The notes beneath the pieces were generated by a model. That model was not told the DNA's origin and did no database searches. It saw only the letters and a list, made by a program, of their open reading frames with translations. A stretch of 46,160 nucleotides of DNA from Rathayibacter_A sp036510655 (lineage in GTDB: Bacteria; Actinomycetota; Actinomycetes; Actinomycetales; Microbacteriaceae), in contig DATCDQ010000124.1 in assembly GCA_036510655.1 (NCBI GenBank), forward strand, positions 1 to 46,160, read 5' to 3'. Shown here piece after piece: positions 23,458-31,267 of the stretch (its first letter is position 1; each line of letters opens with the position of its first letter). The translations under genes and the position numbers were made by a program.

Positions 23458-24574
23458 TTGTGCCGGTCACCGTAATGCCGTATGCAGCCTCGAGTGCCGC
23501 GATCGGGCCGTCGAGTTCGGACTTGCGAGGCCGGCGCGTTCGGGTGAACCAGGTCACCGCGCAGGTGCGGTTGCGTCCACTTCCGCTCAGGCGCCAATAG
23601 CCGGTGAGGCGACCGTCACACAGCATCGGAGCCGGCTGCAGACCGTTGTCGCGTGACCACACCTGACTGAGATGTTGCGGGCTGACGAATCGATCGCGCG
23701 CCTTGGGGCCATACGCGCACAGCAGCGCATCGAACTCAGGCAGGAGACGGATGCTCGGCGCATCGACCGGGGCGGGAGCTCCGACGAGGTCGTAGTAGAT
23801 CCGCCCGTCCGGGCCTTCCTTGGCCGTCGTTTCGGGTTCGAGGCGGGCCAGCGTCGCATCCACGATACGCAGTCCGAGCCCAGACCACCAGGCGAAATCA
23901 TGCCGGCTGGCCGGCCCCGAAGTGGACAGGTAACGACGCGCAATTGCGTCGAGGGAGCCGTTCGTGTCGGCCAGAATTCTGGTGCGATCGCCAAGCAAAG
24001 CGGATGCTGCGCGGTACTCGGGCGCACCCTGCGACTCCCAGCCACCGACAAGCGGGCGCCGAATCAGCCCGCCGTGTGTGAAGGCGAGGTACCGACCCGC
24101 GTCGTTGTCGATGGCCGGGTTGGCTGCGGGGTCATGCTGCTCGAGCCAACCGAGAAGGAAGGCGTACAACTGATCCGGCGTACGCCAATCCGCGCGCGCG
24201 AACTCTTCGAGGCCGTCCCACACGTCCTCAAGCGTCGTGGTCTCAAGCCGCAGCATGCGCGCCCAGAGCGCCCTTTGGCCCGCGCGGGAAATCACTTCCA
24301 ACAGCGCGTGGTCCTGCGGCGTCGCGGTGTGAACGGTGCCGCGGATGTTGCTGCCGCGCACGATCAGGAGCTCGTCGTATGCCGAGCGGATGTCCTCGAC
24401 TGTGACACCGGGCATCCGCGCCGCCATCGCGAGGAAAGGCGCGCGCGCCGCTTGCGCCTGGATCGGGCCGATCTGCCGCACGGTCTGTGCCACGGCGGTC
24501 CGGCCGGTTCCGGCAATGGGCGGGAACTGGCGTGCCAGACTGAGCGCTGCAAGCTCATCCCACGAGTACGTCAT
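23438..24574 (-). CDS. Winged-helix protein, AlkZ-like (HTH_42)
   Basis: The 378-residue protein belongs to the winged helix DNA-binding family that includes the DNA glycosylase AlkZ/YcaQ. Evidence is the N-terminal LARQFPPIAG, the conserved IGPIQAQAARAPFLAMAARMPG, VRGSNIRGTVHTATPQDHALL, then the two-winged-helix core and LLPEFDALLCAYGPKARDRFVSPQHL near the C-terminus. AlkZ unhooks DNA crosslinks; other members are uncharacterised. The catalytic QxQ/QxD motif appears as IQAQ (about residue 38-41). The ATG at 24574 has GGAG five bases upstream; the frame is open further but contains only repeat DNA. A role in DNA repair is likely but not certain. Confidence 0.85.
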   Translation of the reverse strand: MTYSWDELAALSLARQFPPIAGTGRTAVAQTVRQIGPIQAQAARAPFLAMAARMPGVTVEDIRSAYDELLIVRGSNIRGTVHTATPQDHALLEVISRAGQRALWARMLRLETTTLEDVWDGLEEFARADWRTPDQLYAFLLGWLEQHDPAANPAIDNDAGRYLAFTHGGLIRRPLVGGWESQGAPEYRAASALLGDRTRILADTNGSLDAIARRYLSTSGPASRHDFAWWSGLGLRIVDATLARLEPETTAKEGPDGRIYYDLVGAPAPVDAPSIRLLPEFDALLCAYGPKARDRFVSPQHLSQVWSRDNGLQPAPMLCDGRLTGYWRLSGSGRNRTCAVTWFTRTRRPRKSELDGPIAALEAAYGITVTGTTLTREQ

Positions 24575-24684
24575 CACTGCTCCGGTGCTTTGGGGGTGGC
24601 CATCCGTCGCATCCGCGAGGACAGGATTGCAATCGAGAGAGTATCGCAGGGCTGCCCGCGTGATCGCGCGCGGATCACCCCCGC

Positions 24685-24795
24685 CCGTTGGTCGCGTAGC
24701 CCGCGAGCACCATTTTCCGTTGGTCGAGTAGCCCGCGAGCACCCTTTTCCGTTGGTCGAGTAGCCCGCGAGCGAGCGAGCAGGCGTATCGAGACC
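24685..24795. repeat. 32-bp tandem repeats ending in a GGTCGAG palindrome
   Basis: Units start at 24685, 24717 and 24749, each beginning CCGTTGGTCG and containing GTAGCCCGCGAGC. The third unit runs into GCGAGCGAGCAGGCGTATCGAGACC, completing the palindrome between GGTCGAG and the terminal CTCGATACG complement. It is the same family as the copy at 30562-30597. The head half of the palindrome has been duplicated in tandem. Confidence 0.8.
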
Positions 24796-24830
24796 TTCAA
24801 GCCTGTCGGGCAACAGCCGATCATCGCCGG

Positions 24831-24901
24831 GCCATATTCAGGCTGAACCGACTCCCAAAGACGCGGCGGCGCCACATCCGTTGTTCCAGCCTGAATATGG
24901 C
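24831..24901. repeat. 15-bp perfect inverted repeat with 41-base spacer
   Basis: GCCATATTCAGGCTG (24831-24845) is the exact reverse complement of 24887-24901. It is more AT-rich than its surroundings and lies about 100 bases upstream of the phosphatase gene. It could be an operator pair or the ends of a very small non-coding element; no target-site duplication was recognised. Confidence 0.6.
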
Positions 24902-24985
24902 ACCGGTGCGCGGCCGAGTCGCGGGCAGAGCCACCGGAGTTGCGCTCGCAGTCGACCACCGGGGCGGCACGCCAGCCCCACTGTC

Positions 24986-24991
24986 TAGGCT
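24986..24991 (+). promoter_or_regulatory. -10 element for a leaderless phosphatase mRNA
   Basis: TAGGCT lies exactly six bases before the ATG at 24998, the TANNNT-N6-ATG spacing of actinobacterial leaderless promoters. No ribosome binding site is present. The same arrangement recurs at 25708 and 30750. Confidence 0.6.
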
Positions 24992-24997
24992 TGTCGC

Positions 24998-25696
24998 ATG
25001 GCGACAGTCATCCTCGTGCGGCATGGCCGCACCACCGCAAATGCCGACGGCGTGCTGTCAGGGCGGGCGGCCGGGGTCAAGCTCGACGACGTCGGGCGTG
25101 AGCAAGCGGCACGCACCGCAGAGCGTCTGTCCGTAGTTCCACTCGTCGCAGTGGTGTCGAGCCCGATGGAGCGTTGCCGGCAGACGGCGCGTGCGATCGT
25201 CGACCGGCAGGGCGGCGCACCGGTGCGGGCGATCGAGCAGGGCATCACCGAGTGCGACTACGGAGACTGGCAGGGCCGAGCCCTTGGCGAGCTCGCCACG
25301 GAGAAACTGTGGACGGTCGTGCAGCGGCAACCGTCGGCCGCCGTGTTCCCCGGTGGCGAATCGCTCGCGGCAATGCAAGCGAGGTCGGTAGCCGCGATTC
25401 GGCGTCACGATGCGGCGTTTGAGTTGCAGCACGGGCCTGGCGCCGTGTGGGTCGCGGTGAGTCACGGCGACATCATCAAGTCGATCCTGGCCGACGCGCT
25501 CGGCATGCACCTGGACCTGTTCCAGCGCATCAATGTCGGCCCGGGGTCGATCTCGATCGTGCGGTACGGGCCTAGCAGTCCGAGCGTCTACGCCGCCAAC
25601 ACGATCGCGGGTGACCTCTCCTGGCTTCGTGCCGCAGAGCGGGCGAAGGACGCCCCAGTCGGTGGTGGGGCGGGCGAACTCACCGGCAGCGAATAA
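24998..25696 (+). CDS. Histidine phosphatase (MSMEG_4193 family)
   Basis: The 232-residue protein of the phosphoglycerate mutase superfamily has the catalytic signature VRHGRT (His9, the phospho-acceptor), SSPMERCRQTA (second Arg), GITECDYGDWQGRALGELA (catalytic acid region) and VSHGDIIKSILAD (second His). The C-terminal INVGPGSISIVRYG is characteristic of the actinobacterial family next to DUF3090 genes. Its substrate is unknown. It is followed at short distance by the DUF3090 and SCO1664-like genes, a conserved actinobacterial neighbourhood often near mycothiol ligase mshC, which is not in this window. Transcription is probably leaderless. Confidence 0.93.
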   Translation: MATVILVRHGRTTANADGVLSGRAAGVKLDDVGREQAARTAERLSVVPLVAVVSSPMERCRQTARAIVDRQGGAPVRAIEQGITECDYGDWQGRALGELATEKLWTVVQRQPSAAVFPGGESLAAMQARSVAAIRRHDAAFELQHGPGAVWVAVSHGDIIKSILADALGMHLDLFQRINVGPGSISIVRYGPSSPSVYAANTIAGDLSWLRAAERAKDAPVGGGAGELTGSE

Positions 25697-25707
25697 GCCA
25701 CCGCTCG

Positions 25708-25713
25708 TAGGAT
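25708..25713 (+). promoter_or_regulatory. -10 element for a leaderless DUF3090 mRNA
   Basis: TAGGAT lies six bases before the ATG at 25720, matching the TANNNT-N6-ATG pattern seen for the gene before it. The downstream pair may therefore have its own internal promoter. Confidence 0.55.
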
Positions 25714-25719
25714 GGCGAT

Positions 25720-26307
25720 ATGCCTACCATTGCCCACGTCTTCGACTGGCCCGATCGGATCGTCGTCGGCACCATCGGTGAACCAGGGTCGCGAGCGTTC
25801 TATCTGCAAGCACGAACGGGCGCGCGAGTCGTCAACGTGATGCTGGAGAAGGAGCAGTCAGCTATCCTCGCGGAGAAGGTCGACGAGATCCTTGACGAAT
25901 TGATGGCGGCCGAGCGCAACCCGTTCAGCGTGCCGGCCGTGACTCCGATTGAACTCATCGACAACGATCCGCTTGAGCAACCCGTCGACACGCAGTTCCG
26001 GGCCGGTACGATGACCCTGGGCTGGGACCCGTCGACGGCGCAAGTCGTCATCGAGGCGTATCCGTTCATTGACTCTGAGGACTACGCAGCCGAGGATGAC
26101 GCTGAAGTTGGCTCCCAGGATGACGACACCTATCCGCAAACCGTTGCGCCGGCTGAGATGCTGCTCGTGCGCATCCCGGTCGGCACGGCCAGAGCGTTTG
26201 CGAAGCGCGCACGTGAAGTGGTCGGCGCAGGCCGACCCATTTGCCCATTCTGCGGCACCCCGATGGATGCGACCGGGCACGTCTGCCCGATGCCCGACGA
26301 CTTCTGA
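25720..26307 (+). CDS. DUF3090-family protein
   Basis: The 195-residue protein shows the DUF3090 signatures: an N-terminal HVFDWPDRIVVGTIGEPGSRAFYLQAR, a central FRAGTMTLGWD, and a C-terminal PVGTARAFAKRAREVVGAGRPICPFCGTPMDATGHVCP. The four Cys of the last part (CPFC...C plus an upstream His) look like a small zinc ribbon. The function is unknown; the family is restricted to actinobacteria. Its stop overlaps the start of the kinase-like gene (TGATG), so the two are translationally coupled. Confidence 0.93.
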   Translation: MPTIAHVFDWPDRIVVGTIGEPGSRAFYLQARTGARVVNVMLEKEQSAILAEKVDEILDELMAAERNPFSVPAVTPIELIDNDPLEQPVDTQFRAGTMTLGWDPSTAQVVIEAYPFIDSEDYAAEDDAEVGSQDDDTYPQTVAPAEMLLVRIPVGTARAFAKRAREVVGAGRPICPFCGTPMDATGHVCPMPDDF

Positions 26308-27107
26308 TGGTGGCGAACGTCGACCCGAATGATGGCGAGCTCGACTTCGAGTCGCTCGACGACGGTCGGCTCGAACTGACCGGGCGGATCACGTCCGCCT
26401 CGAATGCCACCTTTCTCGGGACCATCGGCGACGTCACGGTCGTCTACAAGCCGGTGGCCGGGGAACGTCCGCTGTGGGACTTTCCCGACGGTCAGCTCGC
26501 GCACCGCGAGAAAGCGGCCTATCTGGTCTCGCAAGCGTTCGGCTGGAATGTGGTGCCACGCACCTGGTTGCGCGACGGCCCGTTCGGGATGGGGATGGTG
26601 CAGGTCTGGCAAGAACCTGATGCGGACGAGGTTGCCGTCGATCTTGTCTCTGCGGATGCCGTGCCCGCCGATGGATGGCGCCTCGTCCTCGAGGGGCAGG
26701 ATGACGATGAGCATCCGATTGCGTTGATCCATGAGGATTCGCTCGCACTTCGTCGGATGGCCGTGTTCGACATCGTCGTGAACAACGCCGATCGCAAGGC
26801 AGGCCACATTCTCGCGATGGCGGATGGGCACCGTCACGGAGTCGACCACGGGCTCACCTTCCATGCGGAGCATAAGCTGCGCACCATCCTGTGGGGATGG
26901 CTGGGCGAGGGTCTCAACGCCGACGAACTCAGCGGGATCGAGCGCGTTCGCGCGCAGTTGACCGGCGGACTCGGGGATGCGCTCGCCGAATTGCTCAGCG
27001 ACCCCGAGCTCACCGCACTAGCCGCGCGCTGCGACCGGCTCCGAGCCGCCGGGCGGTTCCCCGCCCCTCACGGCAAGATGCCGCCAACGCCCTGGCCGCT
27101 GTTCTGA
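26307..27107 (+). CDS. SCO1664-family kinase-like protein
   Basis: The 266-residue protein belongs to the family annotated as SCO1664 / PI3-PI4 kinase-like: VVYKPVAGERPLWDFPDGQLAHREKAAYLVSQAFGWNVVPRTWLRDGPFGMGMVQ, then MAVFDIVVNNADRKAGHIL with the catalytic-loop-like D and N, and GVDHGLTFH with the DxG-type metal site. The fold is that of HipA/PI3K-like kinases. The ATG overlaps the DUF3090 stop by one base; the frame open upstream is antisense or out of register. It forms a conserved trio with the two genes before it. The substrate is unknown. It is convergent with the VWA gene, seven bases away. Confidence 0.92.
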   Translation: MVANVDPNDGELDFESLDDGRLELTGRITSASNATFLGTIGDVTVVYKPVAGERPLWDFPDGQLAHREKAAYLVSQAFGWNVVPRTWLRDGPFGMGMVQVWQEPDADEVAVDLVSADAVPADGWRLVLEGQDDDEHPIALIHEDSLALRRMAVFDIVVNNADRKAGHILAMADGHRHGVDHGLTFHAEHKLRTILWGWLGEGLNADELSGIERVRAQLTGGLGDALAELLSDPELTALAARCDRLRAAGRFPAPHGKMPPTPWPLF

Positions 27108-27114
27108 AAGGTGT

Positions 27115-29151
27115 TCAACCGCCCCATCCGCGGCCGAAGAAGCCGTCGAAGCCGCCGGAATCCCCGCGCCCTTGACGAGAGCCGAGATAGGAGCCCACGA
27201 CAGCAGCACCCAGATCGTCGAGCTCTGGCGCGACGACCGTGCCGCCCACCCGCTGCGCCATCGAGTCGATGAACCGTGCCAGCCCCGGGTCCTCACCGAG
27301 CCGGAAGAACGTCGTGTGCGCTCCCAAACGCCGCGAATTGTCCAGCTCGCGCACCGAATACGCCACGGTCAGCGGGTCAGGCGGATAACTGAAGTAGATC
27401 TCACCATCGGGCTCGAGGTGCGACGTCGGCTCACCGTCCGTGACGATCAGCAACACCGGCTGCGCGTTCGGATGCTTGCGGAAGTGACGGTTCGCCAACA
27501 ACAGAGCATGGTGCAGGTTGGTGCCCTTGTCCCACATCGCGTCAAGCCCGATGAGCTGCTCGATCTCCATGACCTCCGCGTGGCGGCGGAAACCGATGAG
27601 CTGCAGGTCGTCCCCGCGAAAACGGCTCGTAATCAGCGTATGCAGCGCCAGCGCTGTGCGCTTCATCGGAACCCAGCGGCCATCCATCGCCATCGAGAAC
27701 GACGTGTCAACGAGTAGGGCCACGCACGCCTGGGTGCGCGCCTCGGTCTCCTGAACCTCGACGTCGCCGATCTCGATCCGGATGCCTGCGCCGATCCGTC
27801 CGCCCTCGCCCGCAGTGCGAGTGAGGGCGTTGGTGATCGTGCGCGTCACGTCCCACGGTTCTGTGTCACCGAAGGCCCACTCGCGAGTGGCGCCGGACTG
27901 CTCGCCGGCGGCGCCGGCCTGGCGCAGATCGCGGTTGCCCTGGCGGCCGGATGACAGGTCGGCCACGTCACGCAACAGGGTCTTGCCGAGTGCACGCATC
28001 GCCTTGGGGGTCAGCCTGAGTTGCCCGTCTGTCCCGCGCTTCATGGTGCCGGAGGTGCGCAGTGCTTTCTCCAGTTCCTGAAGGGTGCGGGCGTCGACGC
28101 CGGCCTCGTCGCCGAGCTGGCGAGCCAGCTTGTCCAGATCGACGTCGTCGAGCCGGGAGCCATCATAAGACTGGGAGAGTTGCTCGGTGAGTTCATCGAG
28201 GTCGGCGATGTCCTGGAAAACGCCGGTGCCGTCGCCGAGTCCGAGGCCCTCGTCTCCGGACATCCGCTCGGAACCGCCCCAGTCCTCGCCGGGCCGCAAC
28301 GACCTGAGATTGTCATCGAGCCTGCCCAGCGACTGCATCAGCTCGGGCGAACCGAATGCTCGCCCAGCGAGCGAGTCGAGTTCATCGCGCTGTTCCTGGG
28401 TCATCGAGTTGCGCATCCGCTGGGCTGCCGCAGCCCGCTGGGCGAGCGCGTCGAGAAGCTCGTCGATATTGCGGGGCCGTTCGGGAAAGTACTCGCCGTG
28501 CTTGCGCATGAATTCGTCGAACTGCTCTTGGGTGTCCTCGCCGCGCCGGTGGGCATCCAGCAGCTGGTTGAGGTCATTCAACATGTCGTTAATCGCAGCC
28601 CTGTCGTCGTCTGTGGCGTTCTCGAGGGCCTTCTTCATGCCGGCGAAGCGCTGGTCGAGCAGTTCGCGACCCAGGAGGTCTTTGATCTTCTCGTAGTCTT
28701 CGCGCGCGGCGCGGCTGCGCCAGTCGTAGTCGCTCAGCTCGCTGACCGCAGCAGCCGTCGACTGTGGAAGGTTGTCGAGTTGCAGTTCAGCGAGAGCGCG
28801 GTCGTTTTCGTCCATTTCGACGTCGCGGGCGAGCTGTTTGCGCTCCTCCAGCACGGCATGATCCAGCAGTTCCTTAATCTGCTGCAGGGTGCCGTCGAGG
28901 TTGTGCTTCTGCGTCAGCTGGTGGCGACGCTCAGCGACTCGCCGTGCGAGGTCGTCGAGGCCGGCGTTGTGTTTGCCGCCACGACGCAGGAACTCGCTCA
29001 TCGCGCGCTCGGGGGAGTAACCCGCCATCACGTCCTTGCCGATGGCGTCGAGCGCCTCGGAGAGGTCGACCGGCGGCGCGAGCGGATCCGGCCCGCCCGC
29101 GTATTTGCCGTAACGGGCGCCGTGCCGCAACCTACGATTGGCCCTAGCCAT
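27115..29151 (-). CDS. VWA-domain protein, partner of a MoxR-type ATPase
   Basis: The 678-residue protein has a long N-terminal, mostly helical and highly charged region (about 1-450, coiled-coil-like stretches such as DAVLEERKQLARDVEMDENDRAL) and a C-terminal von Willebrand A domain. The metal-ion-dependent adhesion site is DTSFSM at about 481-486, with a later Thr in KGTNLHHAL and Asp in IVTDGEP. The tail is Gly-rich. Its start overlaps the end of the AAA+ ATPase gene by eight bases. Such pairs resemble magnesium/cobalt chelatase I/D subunits or MoxR-VWA systems that insert cofactors or remodel proteins. No tetrapyrrole gene is nearby, so a chaperone-like role is more likely. Confidence 0.9.
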   Translation of the reverse strand: MARANRRLRHGARYGKYAGGPDPLAPPVDLSEALDAIGKDVMAGYSPERAMSEFLRRGGKHNAGLDDLARRVAERRHQLTQKHNLDGTLQQIKELLDHAVLEERKQLARDVEMDENDRALAELQLDNLPQSTAAAVSELSDYDWRSRAAREDYEKIKDLLGRELLDQRFAGMKKALENATDDDRAAINDMLNDLNQLLDAHRRGEDTQEQFDEFMRKHGEYFPERPRNIDELLDALAQRAAAAQRMRNSMTQEQRDELDSLAGRAFGSPELMQSLGRLDDNLRSLRPGEDWGGSERMSGDEGLGLGDGTGVFQDIADLDELTEQLSQSYDGSRLDDVDLDKLARQLGDEAGVDARTLQELEKALRTSGTMKRGTDGQLRLTPKAMRALGKTLLRDVADLSSGRQGNRDLRQAGAAGEQSGATREWAFGDTEPWDVTRTITNALTRTAGEGGRIGAGIRIEIGDVEVQETEARTQACVALLVDTSFSMAMDGRWVPMKRTALALHTLITSRFRGDDLQLIGFRRHAEVMEIEQLIGLDAMWDKGTNLHHALLLANRHFRKHPNAQPVLLIVTDGEPTSHLEPDGEIYFSYPPDPLTVAYSVRELDNSRRLGAHTTFFRLGEDPGLARFIDSMAQRVGGTVVAPELDDLGAAVVGSYLGSRQGRGDSGGFDGFFGRGWGG

Positions 29152-30529
29152 AGATCGTCTCGCCTCCGCCGATTTCCTTGCTGATCTTGCTCGCGAGGTA
29201 GAGGCCCTCGAGGGCCAACTCGATCGCGCCGGCTTGCTGACCGTCGGTTTTCGCGTCGAGACGGTCGCAGATCTCGTCGTAGAGTTCGGACTCGCCGAGC
29301 ATCGGCAGGCCGGCGAGAAAGTCGCTCGCGGTTATCTGCTCGCCGGTCGTCACCATAACCCCGCCGTCGAGAGCGTCGATCAGAACGCCGAAGTCGACAC
29401 CCCGAAAGTGCGCCCTGACTGCCTCGGCTGTTGCGGTGCGCAGGAGGTGATCGAGGATTTCGTCCTCGCGGCCTTCCTCGCTGGACTCGAATTCGATCTT
29501 GCCGCCGAGCACATCGACGGCCGACTCGAGGTCGACGGGTCGGGCAACTGCGTCGTCTTCGCCCTGTCGAGTCGCGCGGTGGAGAGCCGCGGCGGCGATG
29601 GTCTCGGCACCGGCGATCGCGAAGCGGGCGCTCACGCCGCTGCGCTGGTCGACCGCACTCGAATCGCGCAGCGCCCGAGTGAAGCGAGCAAGGATCTCGA
29701 TGAGGTAGTCGGGCACTTCGGCCGCAAGCGCGGCCTCCTGCCGGATGATCGCGATCTCATCGTCCAACTCGGTCGGGTAGTGCGTGCGGATCTCAGCGCC
29801 GAAGCGGTCCTTGAGCGGTGTGATGATCCGGCCGCGGTTGGTGTAGTCCTCGGGGTTGGCGCTAGCGACCACGAGCACGTCGAGGGGGAGTCGCAGTACA
29901 TAACCGCGGATCTGGATGTCGCGCTCTTCCATCACGTTCAGCATCGCGACCTGGATGCGTTCTGCGAGGTCCGGAAGCTCGTTGATGGCGACAATGCCGC
30001 GATGGCTGCGCGGGATGAGGCCGAAGTGGATCGTCTCCGGATCTCCCAGGCTGCGCCCTTCGGCGACCTTCATCGGGTCGACGTCTCCGATCAGGTCCGC
30101 AACGCTCGTGTCGGGGGTGGCGAGCTTTTCGGCGTACCTCTCGTCGCGGTGGCGCCAGGCAACCGGCAGGTCGTCGCCGAGTTCGGTCGCGCGGCGGCGA
30201 CTTGCCGCCGTGATGGGCTCGTACGGGTGTTCGCCGAGTTCGGAGCCGTCGATCACGGGGGTCCATTCGTCCAGCAGACCGGCGAGTGTGCGCAGCAGAC
30301 GAGTCTTGCCTTGGCCGCGCTCGCCGAGCAACACGATGTCGTGCCCGGCAATCAGGGCTCGCTCGAGCTGCGGGATGACGGTGGACTCGAATCCGTGCAG
30401 ACCGGGCCAGGGATCCCGACCGTCACGCAAGGCAGAGAGAAGGTTGTCGCGGATCTCGGCGCGCAAGGTCTTCTGCACGTGCCCAGATGCTCGAAGCTCG
30501 CCAAGGGTTGCAATGGTTGGTCGGTTCAC
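29144..30529 (-). CDS. MoxR/magnesium-chelatase-type AAA+ ATPase
   Basis: The 461-residue protein carries Walker A GERGQGKT at 69-76, a Walker B-like GIVAINELPDL, sensor-type SANPEDYTNRGRIITPLKDRFG, and a C-terminal helical lid. The arrangement is that of ChlI/BchI-related ATPases. ATP hydrolysis would drive a conformational cycle in the VWA partner encoded next. The start product MNRPTIATLGELR has no long upstream extension. Between it and the divergent methyltransferase-like gene lie two extragenic palindromes. Confidence 0.92.
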   Translation of the reverse strand: MNRPTIATLGELRASGHVQKTLRAEIRDNLLSALRDGRDPWPGLHGFESTVIPQLERALIAGHDIVLLGERGQGKTRLLRTLAGLLDEWTPVIDGSELGEHPYEPITAASRRRATELGDDLPVAWRHRDERYAEKLATPDTSVADLIGDVDPMKVAEGRSLGDPETIHFGLIPRSHRGIVAINELPDLAERIQVAMLNVMEERDIQIRGYVLRLPLDVLVVASANPEDYTNRGRIITPLKDRFGAEIRTHYPTELDDEIAIIRQEAALAAEVPDYLIEILARFTRALRDSSAVDQRSGVSARFAIAGAETIAAAALHRATRQGEDDAVARPVDLESAVDVLGGKIEFESSEEGREDEILDHLLRTATAEAVRAHFRGVDFGVLIDALDGGVMVTTGEQITASDFLAGLPMLGESELYDEICDRLDAKTDGQQAGAIELALEGLYLASKISKEIGGGETIYG

Positions 30530-30561
30530 CTTAACAACGCTACGCCGATACGGCCCGCGGT

Positions 30562-30597
30562 GGTCGAGTCGCGAGCGCTAGCGAGCGTATCGAGACC
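30562..30597. repeat. Extragenic palindrome, GGTCGAG family
   Basis: GGTCGAGTCGCGAGCGCT is followed by AGCGAGCGTATCGAGACC, an imperfect palindrome of 36 bases. It is the same family as the end of the array at 24685-24795. Such elements are scattered widely in Microbacteriaceae genomes as I know them. Confidence 0.8.
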
Positions 30598-30600
30598 CCG

Positions 30601-30638
30601 CTGACTTGCCCCAAATGACCCTTCGTGTGGCAACTCAG
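30601..30638. repeat. Extragenic palindrome, GAGTTGCC family, copy 2
   Basis: CTGACTTGCC (30601-30610) and GGCAACTCAG (30629-30638) flank AATGACCCTTCGT, nearly identical to the element at 22332-22369, including the CGGATG that follows. It lies directly beside a GGTCGAG-family palindrome, giving a composite repeat. Confidence 0.8.
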
Positions 30639-30749
30639 CGGATGCGCAGATCTCCTCTGATCACTGGCATCGGCCTCGTGCACGTGTCAGGTCGTATCCG
30701 AGATGCGTTTGGCCGGTCTCACGGCCGGGAGCGGAGTGCGGACGAGGCG

Positions 30750-30755
30750 TAGCCT
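30750..30755 (+). promoter_or_regulatory. -10 element for a leaderless mRNA
   Basis: TAGCCT lies six bases before the ATG at 30762, repeating the TANNNT-N6-ATG arrangement. No ribosome binding site is visible before this ATG. Confidence 0.5.
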
Positions 30756-30761
30756 GGGCGC

Positions 30762-31235
30762 ATGTCAACAGAACGACGCAGCACGCCTCCGCCTCCTGTC
30801 CTGTTCGCGGTCGCACTGATCCTCCAACGTCTGCTGACGCGACATCGGCGCTCCACTGCGGCTTCGCGAACAGCATTCGGTGTGCTCGCTGCAGGTTCCG
30901 GCATCCTCGCCATTTCGTCTGCGGCGACGCTCGTGCGAGCTGGCGCCGAAATCAGCCCAGCGCATCCGGAGCAGTCGATGGTGCTTGTGACGGAAGGTCC
31001 GTTCCGGTTCTCGCGCAACCCGGTGTACCTTGCACTCGCGGGCGTGCTCGTCGCCCACGCGGTGTTGCGTCGCTCGATTGTCGCGCTGGCGGCCGTGGCC
31101 GGATTCATCGTGGTTCTCGATCGCACACAAGTACCCGCAGAGGAGCAGGCGCTCAGCAAAACCTTCAAGCGCGAGTATGACCAGTACCGCGCGTCGACGC
31201 CGCGGTGGATCGGTCGCGCGGTGGTGCGCCGCTGA
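30762..31235 (+). CDS. Isoprenylcysteine carboxyl methyltransferase-like membrane protein
   Basis: The 157-residue protein has three to four hydrophobic segments and the ICMT/PEMT signature: VTEGPFRFSRNPVYLALAGVLVAHAVL, followed by the tail VPAEEQALSKTFKREYDQYRASTPRWIG. The RNPxY and E-x-x-L...F...Y..Y motifs bind S-adenosylmethionine in this family. In bacteria the true substrates are mostly unknown; small hydrophobic or lipid molecules are likely. It ends 32 bases from the convergent serine hydrolase. Confidence 0.88.
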   Translation: MSTERRSTPPPPVLFAVALILQRLLTRHRRSTAASRTAFGVLAAGSGILAISSAATLVRAGAEISPAHPEQSMVLVTEGPFRFSRNPVYLALAGVLVAHAVLRRSIVALAAVAGFIVVLDRTQVPAEEQALSKTFKREYDQYRASTPRWIGRAVVRR

Positions 31236-31267
31236 CCAGGCGGGGCGTTGTTCGGTAGCCGGGCCGA

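Larger units (their letters stand above)
24575..24997. other. Repeat-rich intergenic region
   Basis: About 420 bases lie between the divergent winged-helix and phosphatase genes. They carry the 32-bp tandem repeats with a terminal palindrome (24685-24795), a 15-bp inverted repeat (24831-24901) and a leaderless-type promoter (24986-24991). No gene is supported. Confidence 0.6.

Noticed and set aside
24685..24795. Possible CRISPR array from regular 32-bp repeats
   Set aside because: The repeats are contiguous with no unique spacers and belong to a palindrome family; no cas genes are present.
28021..29184. 387-codon + strand frame
   Set aside because: It is the antisense shadow of the VWA gene, which has clear domain motifs.
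29138..30604. 488-codon + strand frame
   Set aside because: It is antisense to the MoxR-type ATPase; no family features and no start signal.
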